A DNA stretch of 64,000 nt, taken from Blepharisma japonicum. Its lineage: Eukaryota; Ciliophora; Heterotrichea; Heterotrichida; Blepharismidae. Of this stretch, positions 9,669 through 21,596 are shown in pieces; the stretch's first letter is position 1; the number at the start of each line of letters is the position of its first letter. Below the pieces are notes generated by a model. The model was not told the origin of the DNA. It saw only the letters and a list, made by a program, of their open reading frames with translations, and searched no databases. The stretch covers positions 372,001 through 436,000 of the forward strand of contig CATKHK010000024.1 of assembly GCA_949751835.1 (NCBI GenBank), in the 5' to 3' direction. Made by a program: the position numbers and the translations under genes.

Positions 9669-11639
9669 ATGGAAACAGTTCCAATCCCAATTCTTTCTTT
9701 GATTCTCAGCGCAGTTGGCCCATTTAGCGAGATAATTCAGCTTTCATTGGTGTGCAAAAAGTGAAAGCATGCTCTAGAAATTGCAGATCACTACCTTACA
9801 TTTCAATGCTCAAAAAATCCAAAAAATCAGCCTGGAAACCTCCATGAGCGTGCAGTGGTCCAGCTATTTGATAAAGCTGAAAAACATAAGATTCCTTGAA
9901 AGCTATATTCACTTGATTTGCGCAATATAAATATAAGCGAGATCGAGATATCAAAAATTATTATACTGCAGCCTAGATTGCTAAAACTTAATCTCACAAA
10001 TAGCAATATCAGCTTGGGACAGCTGTGAAGCTCTATATATACTTATAAAACTAATTTGCAGTCCAAATGCTCATCTGAAGAAGTTGAGTTTTTACTTGAG
10101 GAATTGCGATTTTCCAATAACAGGAATGCATTTTTAGGCTATGAAAGCCTAATTAAAACTTTCACCAATTTAAAAAGGCTTTATGCAGGAAACACACATA
10201 CAACACTTCAGAATTTCAAAGATATTCTCAGGTGTCTCAAAAAGCTTGAAATTCTTGATGTGATGTACTGCCCATTGCTTGATCATCTAGACGTAATTTT
10301 TAACGAACTAAAAGAATGCTTATCTGGGACTCAGCTTAAAGTGATTTTCATCACAGATGTGTTGCCAAAAGTAATTGAATTTCTAATGAGCTGTGGAATA
10401 GAAATCGTTGATGCAAGTATAGGAGAAATGCTTTATGAGCTAAAAGAAGAAGCTGATTTACAAAGATTAGAGGAGTGGCTTGACTTTGGAGGGGATGTCG
10501 ATTTAATGTGCAATCCTTCTAACAATTTAGGACAAGATGTGTGGAATTATCCACAGATGCAATTTATTAGGCATAGTACAGATGAAAATTTATTGGTAGA
10601 AACTTTTAGGATTATGATTAGGCATGGCTTGGATTTGAGTTTCCATTCAAATGACTATGAAAAAACTCTGCTAAATGTAACTATTTCTGCAGGGTATACA
10701 GGTCTTGCTGATTTATTATTGAGATGTGGAGCTGATATTTGCCCTGCCATATTATCTGATGATTCAGAAATTCCAGCAACCACTTTTGCAGCATCTAAAG
10801 GGGATATTTCGATTTTTCAGCTATTTTTGGACTATCAATTACAAACAAAAAACTTTTATAATGAAAAGTACTGCAACCCTGTATGCGCAGCTGCGATGAG
10901 CGGCAAAAAGGAAATGTTTAGTTTTCTAATAGAAAACTCAGTTCCTCTATTTAAATGCTCCCACCATCCAAATATCTTGATATCAAGCCCTGAAATTCTT
11001 GATATGGCATTATCTCCAGAATACTCTGAAGTTTTTATGTTTCCAGAAGACTTGATGTATGAAGCTGCACAGTATTATACAATAAAAAAAAGAGAAGATT
11101 TAGTATTACTGATAATCGATCATTTATTACCGAAACGAGTTTTGGATTTGGAGAAGGAAATCTTAGAGCAGGTAATTTCTCAAGGGAAATTTGGCTCGAA
11201 AATTCCAGTCATTGGAAATGAATGCCATAAACCATTAATAGTATTAGCAGCTGAAAGAAATACCCAAAAGCTGCTGAAAAAGCTTGTGGAGTCTGGATTT
11301 GACATAAATTCTGAAGACTATTTTGGATGAACTGCATTAATTTCAGCTTCTTCGTGTGGGCATTCAGGCTTGCTGTCTTATTTGTGTGAGCATGGAGCTC
11401 TTATCAATAAAAGGGATAAATCAGCAAGAACTGCATTGCATCAAGCAGCACATAATGGGCACAAGCAAGTTGCTTCAGAATTAATACATTTTGGAGCAGC
11501 GTTGTCACCTGTTTGCGATGGAGGGTATACGCCGCTCGATTTAGCTGAACTGAATAAACAAACTGAAGTGTTAGAGTTGTTGAAGGAATTTGGAGCAGCA
11601 CATGGGGTTAGGACAAAAAGATTCTGCGAACTGTTTTAA
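9669..11639 (+). CDS. F-box/LRR/ankyrin repeat protein, copy 2
   Basis: 656 aa with four in-frame TGA codons read as Trp (one at 9762-9764 in the F-box VCKKWKHAL, one at 11328-11330 in the ankyrin motif FGWTAL). Order of parts equals copy 1: F-box-like N-terminus (PIPILSLILSAVGPF), LRR segment with LKRLYAGNT and LEILDVMYCPLLDHLD, the shared DVWNYPQM block, then ankyrin repeats ending TKRFCELF (copy 1: KKLCEMF). Copies share both ends and spacing, hence a tandem duplication, but are quite divergent. The gap to copy 1 is only about 150 bp. Confidence 0.85.
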
Positions 11640-12046
11640 GTTTAAATTACGCCTAAAATTAATCATTCTAGATATATCTTGGTTTTTTTTACAAAATTTT
11701 TTAGATATTTATTTTAGAAAGCATTATTTAAATAATTATATAATTTACATGAAGGAGAATGCTATGTGAATTAATTTAGACATGAGGCATAAAAGTTTTA
11801 CTCTAATTAAGCTCTCTGAAGTTTTATCATTTCAATCTCCACTTATGCCAGTTATTTGATTCATTTTATGATACTTTAATGAGAGGATTTTATTTCCCTA
11901 AATCTTCCACGAAAAAGAAGATTTTCACACTTATAGCTTCTATGCTAATTCAACTAAAAAAGAAAAAGCGTTATTTCCTACTAGTTGTTTTAACTGCTTC
12001 ATGGAGGTTTTAATGCAATAAATAATATGGATTAATTATTCCAATA
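11640..12046. other. AT-rich spacer without supported gene
   Basis: Only a 39-codon open frame (about 11784-11900) with no recognisable content. Contains the upstream region of RRP45. Confidence 0.5.
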
Positions 12047-12958
12047 ATGGAAGAATTGTCAACTAATGAAAGGAATTTTATTTTATTAGCAATCAAAGAG
12101 TCAAAGCAGCGTCTTGATGGACGTGGCCTTTATGATTATCGAAAGCTTTCAGTTCAATTCCACAACAAGCGTGGAAACTGTGAAGTTGCTTTAGGAGATA
12201 CCTTGGTTTACGCATGTGTGAATGCTTTTATAGATAAACCATATCAAGATCGCCCACATGAAGGATTTTTTACTTTTACAGTTAATTTCCTGCCAATGGC
12301 CCATCCAAATTTTGAGCAAATTTTAGGATCGACCTTAACAAACAAAAATCGGCGCATCCGTAATGAAATCTCTCAGGAGATCGAACGTTTACTTGAAAAA
12401 ACGCTTAAGCGAGCTAATGCATTAAACGTAGAGTCCTTATGCATTTACTCAGGAAAGTATGCATGAAATATTCAAGTTCACTTGCATATTTTATCACACA
12501 ATGGAAATTTACTAGATGCATGCACTATTGCTGCTTTGCTAAGCCTTTCTCACACACGAATTCCAGAAACTAAAATCCTTCCTGGTGGAGAACTTCAGTT
12601 TTTGCCAAAATACAAACCCCTCAGCTTACACTTTCTCCCTATTTGCATCACTTTTGGCTTTTTATCAGAAGGAATCATAATACTTGATCCTTTGATAAAA
12701 GAAGAATCAGTCCTAGAAGGTCGCTTAATGATAAGTATGAACATTTATGGAGACATTCTGACATTACAAAAAACTGGAGCAGCTTGTGTTGGAGCTTCAT
12801 TGCTAATGGAATGCATTGAAGTCGCGAGGCTCAAAGTAAAGGACATAACCAAAAGTATTAGAACTGCTCTAGAGGCTGCAAAAGATATAGAGCCAGAACA
12901 ATTTGAAATGAATGTGCAAAGGGCTGATAGACTGGTGGAAGACCTAATTAGTAACTAA
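12047..12958 (+). CDS. RRP45: exosome complex subunit RRP45 (EXOSC9)
   Basis: 303 aa; one TGA (12464-12466) encodes the Trp of AWNIQVHLHIL, a conserved position. RNase PH-fold subunit of the RNA exosome ring. Visible family motifs: RLDGRGLYDYRKL (about 22-34), the GNCEVALGDT strand, then HNGNLLDACTIAALLSLSH. Like other RRP45 proteins it is expected to be catalytically inactive and structural. Family members in animals carry longer C-terminal tails; this one is short. The stop is followed after 6 bases by the next ATG. Confidence 0.92.
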
Positions 12959-12964
12959 AATTAA

Positions 12965-13312
12965 ATGGATTTTTCAAGGAGATCGATACAGAGATATTAT
13001 AGAGATGAAAGCATACCGTCTCATATGAAATCATTTTCAGTAGAACTGCCAGAAGCGATTTCTCCAAGATCTTTTAATGCTGGTGTTATGCCTAGCCACA
13101 AAGAAGATGATTTAGAACCTTTAAAGGATTTTATGAAAAAACGAAAAATGATTCAGGCAATGATGTCGCCAGAAGATATTTCGCTGAATCATGGAGAAAT
13201 TAGTCCTATTGATATTCATACAAAAACTTATTTTGAATGTAAAAAGAAAAAGAAAAATATGCATAGGAAAGTAATGAGGTTGAAGCTTCCAACGATAACT
13301 TACTTAAAATAA
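12965..13312 (+). CDS. small hypothetical basic protein
   Basis: 115 aa, no family recognised. Rich in Ser, Pro, Met and Lys, with no hydrophobic segment; probably disordered, with several RRS/SPR/SPED phospho-type sites. C-terminus strongly basic (CKKKKKNMHRKVMRLKL). It starts 6 bp after the RRP45 stop, and the frame is open and coding-like, so it is likely real, but evidence is limited to the open frame and context. Confidence 0.6.
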   Translation: MDFSRRSIQRYYRDESIPSHMKSFSVELPEAISPRSFNAGVMPSHKEDDLEPLKDFMKKRKMIQAMMSPEDISLNHGEISPIDIHTKTYFECKKKKKNMHRKVMRLKLPTITYLK

Positions 13313-13436
13313 TGTGTATTTCTTGAAATTAGTAGGATTTTGATTTACTTCATGTAGAAATAAGAGAAATATATTATAGGTTAAGCTGCGAATGCAGCCA
13401 AACTAAAGATAATTTTAATAGCTATTTAAATTAAGC

Positions 13437-14507
13437 TTAATCATCTCTCCATCCTATAAAGTTTCCTGAATTCTGAGCAGCAACATGGTCAATTTTTGCT
13501 TTTCTAGATACTGAGTTGTTTTCTGCATCTCCTTGCCAAGTAAAGAAATCAGAGGATTTTCTAAATAAATCTTACAAGTGATCAAGTTCTTTGACTTCAG
13601 TCTGGGCCTTCTTCTCAGGATTCCACACTGTCAGCTCTCCATTATCCTGATAAATTGGCTTAGCTTTTCCTTTATGAGTGACATACATTCCATTGCCGAC
13701 TTTATCATATTCTTTTAGCAATAGCTCCTCTTTCATTTTTTCTTTCGTAACTGGTGTCCCTTGGACTACATTTGGGTTGCTCAAGTATCTAAAAGTATTT
13801 GGGTCTTTTTGATTAGGGTTTCCCGCTAACCTTGTAGTAGCTTCATCTTGGTTTAAGGAATTAAATATGCACCTCCCTATTCTTTGGTACCCAACAGATT
13901 TGGTGGTTTCATGCTCTCTTATATCTCTTTCAAGCTCCAAGGTGATAGGAATGTGTTTTTCTGACAAATAATTCATAAATTCAGACCTCTCCATCCCTCC
14001 ACATGAGTAAAGCTTTATTTTGTCTGAAAGTTCATCATAATTTACCTCTCCAATTGAAGATTCTGGATTATTAATTTTTGGCTTTGTAAGTCGCTGGGAG
14101 CCTAAAGTGGTTAAAGAGCTTGAACTATGGAATCTTTGACAGCGAGGATTATCAAAGAACCCTGATTGAGAGGTTTCTTGTGGAGCCCGAACTGTATTGA
14201 GCAGTTCAGTATAAGTGCGATGAGGATTTTCTAAAACTTTGTCGAACTTATTGTTAGGCTTGAACTGTGGGTCTTCACGAATAGCTTGGGTGAACTTGTC
14301 TTTGGTTAACGAGCCGGATTCAAGGCTTTGGTAAAGCTCACGAAACTTGAGAAGTTGATCGCCACAGAGGCTTGTTGTAGAGGAACGGCTGCTGGTAGTG
14401 CTTTCACCTTTGAGCTGTTTTAAGAGGCGACCAAGCGTTAAATTAGAAGAACTCACGCGATCGTTGAATTGGTTGTTGATCTTGTTAGGGTTTGGCTCTG
14501 CTTTCAT
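13437..14507 (-). CDS. EF-hand-like hypothetical protein with C-terminal 15-nt intron
   Basis: 351 aa after removing the intron at 13575-13561 (GTAAGATTTATTTAG). The spliced end reads ...LDHL/KSSDFFTWQGD...GNFIGWRDD. Ser-rich N-terminus (about 15-50). Two helical segments resembling degenerate EF-hands: LTKDKFTQAIREDPQF (about 68-83) and a second around MERSEFMNYLSEKHI; no canonical calcium loop is present. Similar layouts occur in axonemal proteins of ciliates, but I do not recognise a specific family. Convergent with the small gene ending at 13312. Confidence 0.8.
13561..13575 (-). other. 15-nt spliceosomal intron
   Basis: GTAAGATTTATTTAG on minus strand; retains a TAA in frame if unspliced, and the downstream exon of 40 codons has normal coding character up to a TAA. 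Confidence 0.85.
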
Positions 14508-14782
14508 ATTATTCTATCTCCATCAATGGTTATTTTTTTGACTGCTTCTTAATTCAAATTGCTGTGAAAAAGGATATGTAAAAATAAGAAAATTGAATAA
14601 ATGATGGGTAATCTATCTAATGGCATAGGAAAATTCAATTGAGTGTTAATTATGAGACTTGTAACAGAAATAAACAAGTTTCAATTATCGTTAGAATAAT
14701 GCTTGGATTATTTAATTCATTCGTTAGCTTTGGAAAACAATAAAAAATATTTCCATAATGACTTTGGAGTAGAAAAACAATC

Positions 14783-15394
14783 ATGGATGACAATTCAGCT
14801 CAAGCCAAAGTTGTTCTGCTTGGAGAAGCAGGTGTTGGTAAATCTAGCATTGTATTGCGATTTGTAGCAGATACTTATCACAGCGACATCGAACCCACAA
14901 TAGGAGCTTCATTTCTTTCAAAAATCGTGAATCTTAGTGAAGGGACTATAAAATTTGGCATATGAGACACAGCAGGACAAGAGCGATACCATTCCTTAGC
15001 AAGAATGTATTATGCAGAAGCAGTCGCAGCCATCCTAGTCTACGATATCACAAATAGAAAATCTTATGAAGCAATGAAAAATTGGCACAAAGAGTTAGTT
15101 GAGCAAGGACCGAAAAACCTAATTGTTGCAATTGCAGGGAATAAAGAAGATTTAGTTGAAAAAGAGCAAGTCGAAATGGAAGAAGCCAAAAGCTTTGCAG
15201 ACTCTATTGGGGCTGTTTATAAAAAAACAAGTGCAAAAACGAGATATGGGATTGAACAATTATTTAAAGAAATTGCTATTAAAATTCATGATAACAGAAA
15301 TATAGTGACAAGAGAGAAAAGAGGCTCTATTAGAGTTACATCAGCTGTTAGCCAACAGCCTGGAGTTGCAAAAGAAAAAAAATGCTGTTCATAA
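14783..15394 (+). CDS. Rab GTPase, Rab5-like
   Basis: 203 aa. Small GTPase controlling vesicle traffic. P-loop GEAGVGKSS (14-22), switch I PTIGASF with Thr, WDTAGQERYHSL (from 61; the Trp is encoded by TGA at 14963-14965), GNKEDL for guanine specificity, TSAK, and C-terminal KKCCS for double geranylgeranylation. The stretch MYYAEAVAAILVYDITN resembles Rab5/Rab22 members, so an early-endosome role is likely. If so, it would act with VPS15/VPS34. The WDTAGQE motif here is the clearest proof in the window that TGA is Trp. Confidence 0.92.
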
Positions 15395-15546
15395 TTAATA
15401 AGTAGAGTCAAGCTAAATCGTTTTTTGCCGATTTAATATCTACAACCAATTAATTTTATTATGAATATTTATTTTACCATTTTGATCTTTAATTCCCCAA
15501 AAAATATCTTTTCTACATAGCTTAATGTTTATCTATATCTTAATCA

Positions 15547-16152
15547 TTATTTGCAGCACATTGTATCTTTCTTTTGCACAACAGGAGGAGTCCTGACATG
15601 GACTGTTGCAGGTGGCGCATTATTTCCTTGCAAAACCGTAGGATCTTGCCTTACGATCATATCTGACAAAGTATTATAAACCTCAGCAATATTTTTGCCT
15701 GTCTTAGCACTCACCATAAAAAAAGGAATCCCATAAGAATCAGCAAGCTCTTTTCCGTCAGGAAAGGTAGTTTGGTCAATCAAATCCATTTTATTTCCTA
15801 CCAAAATGATTGCAACTTTGGGATCTGCTTTCTGCCTTATCTGCTTCATCCAATTTTCGACATGGTCTAAAGAATTCCTGTCAGTCAAATCAAAAACAAG
15901 TACAATTCCATTTGCGCGGCGGTAAAAAGTGCTTGCAAGTGTGCGGTGGTAGCGCTCCTGTCCTGCAGTGTCCCATACCTGTAACTTGACCTGCTCTCCT
16001 TGGATTTGCACAAGTTTCGTTTTGTATTCAATTCCTATAGTTGGCATCGTTACGGTTGGAAACTCATCTTCTGAAAATCGGAGAAGGATACAAGTTTTGC
16101 CAACACTGGCATCACCTAGTGTAAGAATCTTTAAGGTTGGGATTTCCTCCAT
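15547..16152 (-). CDS. Rab family small GTPase
   Basis: 201 aa. P-loop GDASVGKT (13-20), switch I around T38 (MPTIGIEYKTK), WDTAGQERYHRTL (from 60, Trp by TGG), GNKMDL, VSAKTG, C-terminus MCCK as prenylation signal. The switch region and FYRRANGIVLVFDLTD point to the secretory Rab1/Rab8 branch or a ciliate-specific Rab; the exact subfamily cannot be fixed by eye. Convergent with the Rab5-like gene, 152 bp apart. The two Rabs are not recent duplicates. Confidence 0.92.
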   Translation of the reverse strand: MEEIPTLKILTLGDASVGKTCILLRFSEDEFPTVTMPTIGIEYKTKLVQIQGEQVKLQVWDTAGQERYHRTLASTFYRRANGIVLVFDLTDRNSLDHVENWMKQIRQKADPKVAIILVGNKMDLIDQTTFPDGKELADSYGIPFFMVSAKTGKNIAEVYNTLSDMIVRQDPTVLQGNNAPPATVHVRTPPVVQKKDTMCCK

Positions 16153-16437
16153 TTAATTAGAAATTTGAGATAAAAGAGAATTAAGGGGAAATCAGCAGAA
16201 ATTCACTAAGTTTTGGTATAATCATGTTTTGAGTATAAAATAAAATTATTGGAAATAATTGAGAATTTTAAAAATTACTTGTAGGCTTAATATGCATATA
16301 TAGATACCGCAATTATATTTAAGAATAGATATACTATTATTATGATAGTCTTTCTAATAAAACAAACTTCTTTGCTACTTATAATGCAACACGACATAAA
16401 ATAGAGTTTAAACATTTTAATTACTATTGCAAATAAA

Positions 16438-19400
16438 ATGAATCAGGACCTTGTTTATAAAGTCGCTGATCTTCTTAATAAAACATTCACCCTTACAAAT
16501 AAATCTCAACGTTTATCAGTTGAAGAAGAGCTTGAAACTATTTCTGAAGACCAGGAAAATTACTTGCAAGCTTTAATAGGAATTCTTTCAGCATCCAGCT
16601 CCGACATAAATACACAAATCAAGAATTCAGCAGCAATCCAGATAAATAAGTTCATTAAAAATATAGACATGAATTCTACACCTACACAAACAGTTCTAAG
16701 CTATGTCCATAGCCTCTTTACTGTTCTAACTAGTCCAATTTTGGATATGCAATTAAGAGCTTCGTTAGGATATGCTTTGGCTCCTATTTTCATTGAAGCA
16801 AGTGATGAAATACTTTCATCTATTTTTCCTTATATTTTTGTATCACTTGAAGGGGATATGCCTGCTATTCTTGGAAGTCTAAGAGCTATTCGGTCAATTT
16901 TTAATGGAGAAACTCAAAATGCATCACTAACTAGCCATTTTAAATATGTTGCTGAAAAATTGATAGAAATTGCCAAAAACATTGTGGAAAAATTAACTGT
17001 AGGATCCAATAATATGGATTTAGCTTATATTTTGTCAGAAATCTGTGGTTGCTTTAATACAATGCTCGAGCACTTTGAAGTCGTAAATCGAAATTTTCTA
17101 GGCGATGTTAAAGATATGGCCAACTTAGCTGAAATTTTTGCCGAAATCATTGGATTTAATATTATTGATAATTCTATAAGTGAAAACTGCTTGATTTATG
17201 TTACAGATCTACCTTTTCATATAAAAATAAATAACTCAAAAAATCAGCTCTTGCAAGGACTAAATTTACTTTTATTATATTTATCAGAGAATAAAAATAA
17301 TGAATTTGATAATGCTCCTTCAATGGGTCTTGATATGCCTGATTCTCCATTTATATCTATACTTCAGCAATTAATAGAAAAATTAACAGTCACCTTGCAT
17401 CTTATTATTTCCCAGCCTAATTATGAAGATCTTCTACAAAAAAGCTACGTCTCTGACTACTTTATTGAAATTCTCCTAATTTTATTCAAGTTGTCCTCAG
17501 AAAAGCGATTTGCTTGGCTATTTCTGCAAAGCTTTAAAGGAATAATAATTGAAATCTGTTTTCCTTTAATAAAAGCATTTGGAGAGGATTATGAAAATAT
17601 TAATTCTAACCCTAAAGAATTTGTAAATGCTTCAATAGAAATATGTGAGCGACGAGGGACTGACACATTTAAAACTTGTGCGTCACAATTATTGTTAGCA
17701 ATTTCAGAAAATGTTGACGGTGCACTGAGTTTTATTATGACCTTTACTATACAAACGATCATGCTTGCATTAGCCCATACTCCTGTTGATTCCTTTGTTG
17801 GGTTATCTGAGTTTAAAAATACAAAAATATTCCTTATTTCTGAAGAGCAAAGAATTGAAGTTTTGCTGCTGGCCTCATGTGTTTTATCTGATAATATTTT
17901 ATCTAGAAAAGATTTAATAGGGATGTTTGAACATTTTTTATCAACCCATATAAAATCTTTATTGGACACATCCTCTATTATAATTCATCACAGAATTTGT
18001 ATGATAATTCAATACTTTGCTCTTTATTTATTTCATGAGCTCCCTGATAGTTTTTCTCATTTTATACAAATAATCCTGAACTTCAGTGACCCGCAGACCA
18101 CAAGTCAAGTAGTTTCTTTGCAGGCTTCTAGTGCTTTATATACTATAATTCAAGCTGATAGGCATTTCATAAGACTGCATTCTCTTGTATATTCTGTAGT
18201 AAGCTCACTGGTGAATATAATCCCCCAGCAAAGGTCAGAAAACTTTTTTGAAGTTTTATATCAGATAACTTCTCAAGGTTTTGAAGCGATAAAGCCATAT
18301 TTCCCAGTGCTTATCCCTCATCTTGTAAATAAAATCCAATCAGAGCTTCAAATCCTCTCTACAAGTGAAAGTACAAAAAAGAAGAAAAAAACAAATATGG
18401 TTATCAGTAAGTGCTGAAATATAATAAGATTCATTGCAGAAAGTGAAAATATTACAGTAGAAGAAACCATTGATTTAGAACAAAAATTAATCCCTTTGTT
18501 TGAGTATTTAAAAAACCCTTATGATATTGAGTTTGATGATGATATTGTTTTATTTGAAATTGCTTTGATAAAGAAATCGCAATGCATAAGTGAGGTGTGC
18601 TGGATATTATTTAACCATATAAAATTGATACAAGAAAAAAATGATGGCACTTTTATTCAGATTTTCCCTTTATTGAGTTGCTATATATATTATGGAAAAG
18701 AGGTACTTGCAAAAAATACACAAGCATTACAAGTAATTGCTGAAATGTGCAGCAAATGCTTATTTGCTAAATATAAACAGCGAACCTCAGAAGCTATTAA
18801 TTCTGAAGCTACTCTTATTTACCAGCAAATGCTACACACTTTCCCAGGGTTGCTAGACAGCTTGATTCCTCCAATTCTTTCTGTAACAATAAATCGCATG
18901 ACGTCTAACGTAAAGTATGATTTTTTCATGATTCGGCTTTTAAATGTCGTCTTAGCCTCATTTTCTTATAACTGCCAATTATCTATGTCAATTTTATCCC
19001 AATCACACTGTGATGATGGGGAAAACTGCTTAAATTTTATATTACAAAAAATTACTATCAACTCAAGAAATTTTTCTCACGCTTATGATAAAAAAGTAGC
19101 AGTTCTTGGCCTGGTCTCATTAATATCTCAACCCACATTTCCTGAACAAGTTTCAAATATGCTGACTGTTATTTTTCAAGTCATTATTGATATTTTAAAT
19201 CCTGATGCACAAGTCAATAATAAAGCAAAGGGAAAAGAAAAAAATAAGCTTGAAGTTGTAAAGACAACAAAATCAACAACAATTTCTATTAAAGGAATTT
19301 CAAAGAAAAAAGCTATTAGTGAAGAAGAACAAGGGAATATGGCTCTGAAAGCTTTATTGACACCTATGGACGAAGTTGATGAATGCACATACTTTAAAAA

Positions 19401-19584
19401 TATGATGAAAACTCTGCAAGTGTCTAATGTTGAGGCTATTAAATATTTAGTTGGAAGCTTAAATGCAATACAAGCAGAAATACTGCAAAAGATAATAATG
19501 AGCAAAAGAATCCAGCTGAATAATTTTAATGATACAGAGGTTAGAAGGATTGTTAAGGCTAAATCAAAGCATTCTAATAATTAA
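16438..19584 (+). CDS. importin-beta family karyopherin (importin-7/8-like)
   Basis: 1048 aa across one in-frame TGA (18415-18417). Helical repeat protein throughout. The N-terminus (LSVEEELETISEDQENYLQALIGILS, then IKNSAAIQINKFI) has the importin-beta N-terminal layout that binds Ran-GTP. Later parts are HEAT-like helices, with an acidic/basic linker (GKEKNKLEVVKTTKS, about residue 930) near the C-terminus. It should carry proteins through nuclear pores. Importin-7/8 and importin-9/11 are the nearest architectures, but the subfamily is uncertain. Confidence 0.8.
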
Positions 19585-19988
19585 TTTTATAAGGTTTAAT
19601 AATTTCAAAATTAAAAATTAGTAGCTTGAGCATTTCTGAGATCCATTTTAATTTGGTTTTCATTCTTTACTAGCCTCAGCAAATACATATTAATCTTATA
19701 AGACCATAAAAAAATACACTAAGCTTAATTTTTGACAATAATAAATATATCCACCTATTCCCAGTTTATAAATACCTAAATTCTCATCCTTATACATTAT
19801 TTATATACGAAATCACAAGCCTAAAAGAACCAAATTTATTAAAAAGTATATGAAAGCGCATGATCAAATAATTAATCGATGCAATAAAAACATAAGTCAG
19901 ATCTCTACCTGTCATCAATATCAGTCGCAAATTACCCAGTAGAAACTCATCATGGTATTTTAATAATTATAAGAATATTGATCATATA
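19585..19988. other. intergenic spacer upstream of RPA1
   Basis: AT-rich. It contains only a 29-codon open frame from an ATG at about 19850 ending in TAG; no other signal seen. Confidence 0.5.
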
Positions 19989-21392
19989 ATGGCGCAAATG
20001 CTTAACAAGAGCAATCCAAACTCAAGCAATAGGGCGGCAAATGATTACATGCCAATTAGAGTATTAACCACCATGAGCCAAGACTGAGTCATAAAAGGCC
20101 GTATCACAATGAAATCAGCAGTAAAAAATTTTGGTGGAAATCGCCCGGGAAAAATGTTTTCGATTATTATTATCGACCATGAAGGCACCGAAATAGAAGG
20201 CACGTTTTTTAATGAAGGAGTTGACTTATTTTTTGATACTATTGAACAAGGGAAAACTTACTTGTTTTCAGGAGGATACGTCAAGTTAGCAAGCCAACAA
20301 TACAGAAAAGTAAACAACGATTATCAAATTTCTTTTGATAAAAAATCGGCAATTGTTCAAACCCAAGACAATGGAGATATAGCAACAGTCAAACTAAGCT
20401 TAGTCCCACTATCAGAATTAAAAAACTTGCCAGACAAAAGGACTGTAGACGTATGCGGCGTCATTGTCGATGTTTCTGATGTGACAGAATTCACATCCAA
20501 AAAAGGGGATAACTTAGTCAAAAGAAACATCAAAATTATGGATCAGAGCATGGCAATGGTTGATTTAGCCCTTTGGGGAGATGAAGCTATAAAGCCAGAC
20601 TGAAATGTCATTGATTTAGAGACTTTTCCTGTGTTGATAGCTTCCAAAGTAAGAATTTCTCATTTTGATGGGATTTCCCTTACCACTGATAGAGGAATTT
20701 CTCGTATTTTGATAGATTCAGATGATTATCCTGTAATTGTCAGTGAGTTAAAAGAATGGAAGAGAAATCCTCGGGATTCTGAAATTTTAGCAGAAAATCT
20801 CACAGTAAAAAATGAGAAAAAGTCTTCAAGACAATCAAAGACAATAAAAGAAATCAAAGAATTTTGGGAAAATGCAGATCCTAGCATGAAAGAAGAGCTT
20901 TGCAATGTAAGAGCTTTTGTTGGATTTATTAAAAGAGATGACAGACAAAGCATGACTTATGAATCGTGCATAAATAAAGATAAATGCAAGAAAAAGGCCA
21001 TTTTAGATTCTGATGGGCTTTATCATTGCACTTCCTGCAATAGAGCATTTGAAAAGCCTGTACCAAGATATATCCTGTCTTTAAGGATTCATGACTCCAC
21101 TGAAAGTGCTTATGTCACAGCTTTTGATGACACTGCAACCCAGTTACTGAAAACTTCAGCTGAAGAGTTAATGGAAATGATGGCAAATGATGAAGTTGCT
21201 TTTGATAATGTAATTACCAATGCTTTACAAAAAGAGTGGGCTTTTACAATCAGAGCGCAGTCAAATTCAAATAATAACGGTGGAGGAGCAAGGATGAAAT
21301 TGGTGCTGGCATCAGTTAGAGAAGTTAATAAAATGGAAGCTGCAGATAGGATTTTAGAAGAAATCACCCAAGCAATTCATGGTAATAATTAA
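19989..21392 (+). CDS. RPA1: replication protein A large subunit (RPA1), short form
   Basis: 467 aa with two in-frame TGA Trp codons (one in SQDWVIKGRIT near the start, one at 20601-20603). Single-strand DNA binding subunit for replication and repair. OB folds in order: DBD-A about 20-135 (MPIRVLTTMSQDW, GTFFNEGVDLFF, YQISFD), DBD-B about 145-265 (GVIVDVSDV, IKIMDQS, LALWGDEA), DBD-C about 300-460 with a zinc site at C327, C333, C347, C350 (CINKDKC ... CTSC). Human RPA1 has an extra N-terminal OB fold (DBD-F) and is about 616 aa; here the protein begins directly at DBD-A. Start supported by homology-like sequence from this ATG. Confidence 0.92.
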
Positions 21393-21596
21393 AAATTGGT
21401 TCAATTAATAAGGGAGATTTGATATTTATATCGAAATTTATTGAGGATAAAATAAAATTAAATGGACTTAGCTTTGAAAAACATATATAAATAGAAATGG
21501 AATAGTGTCTATCTATCTAAGCCCAAAAATAATATCATCTTGACTTTGAGTAACCCCAAATATTTTTCTGTTATTTATTATTATTCCAGGGGCCTA

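Noticed and set aside
17589-17969. 126-codon open frame antisense to the karyopherin
   Set aside because: Lies wholly inside a well-supported coding frame; no motif.
19176-19505. 109-codon antisense frame
   Set aside because: Shadow of the karyopherin C-terminus.
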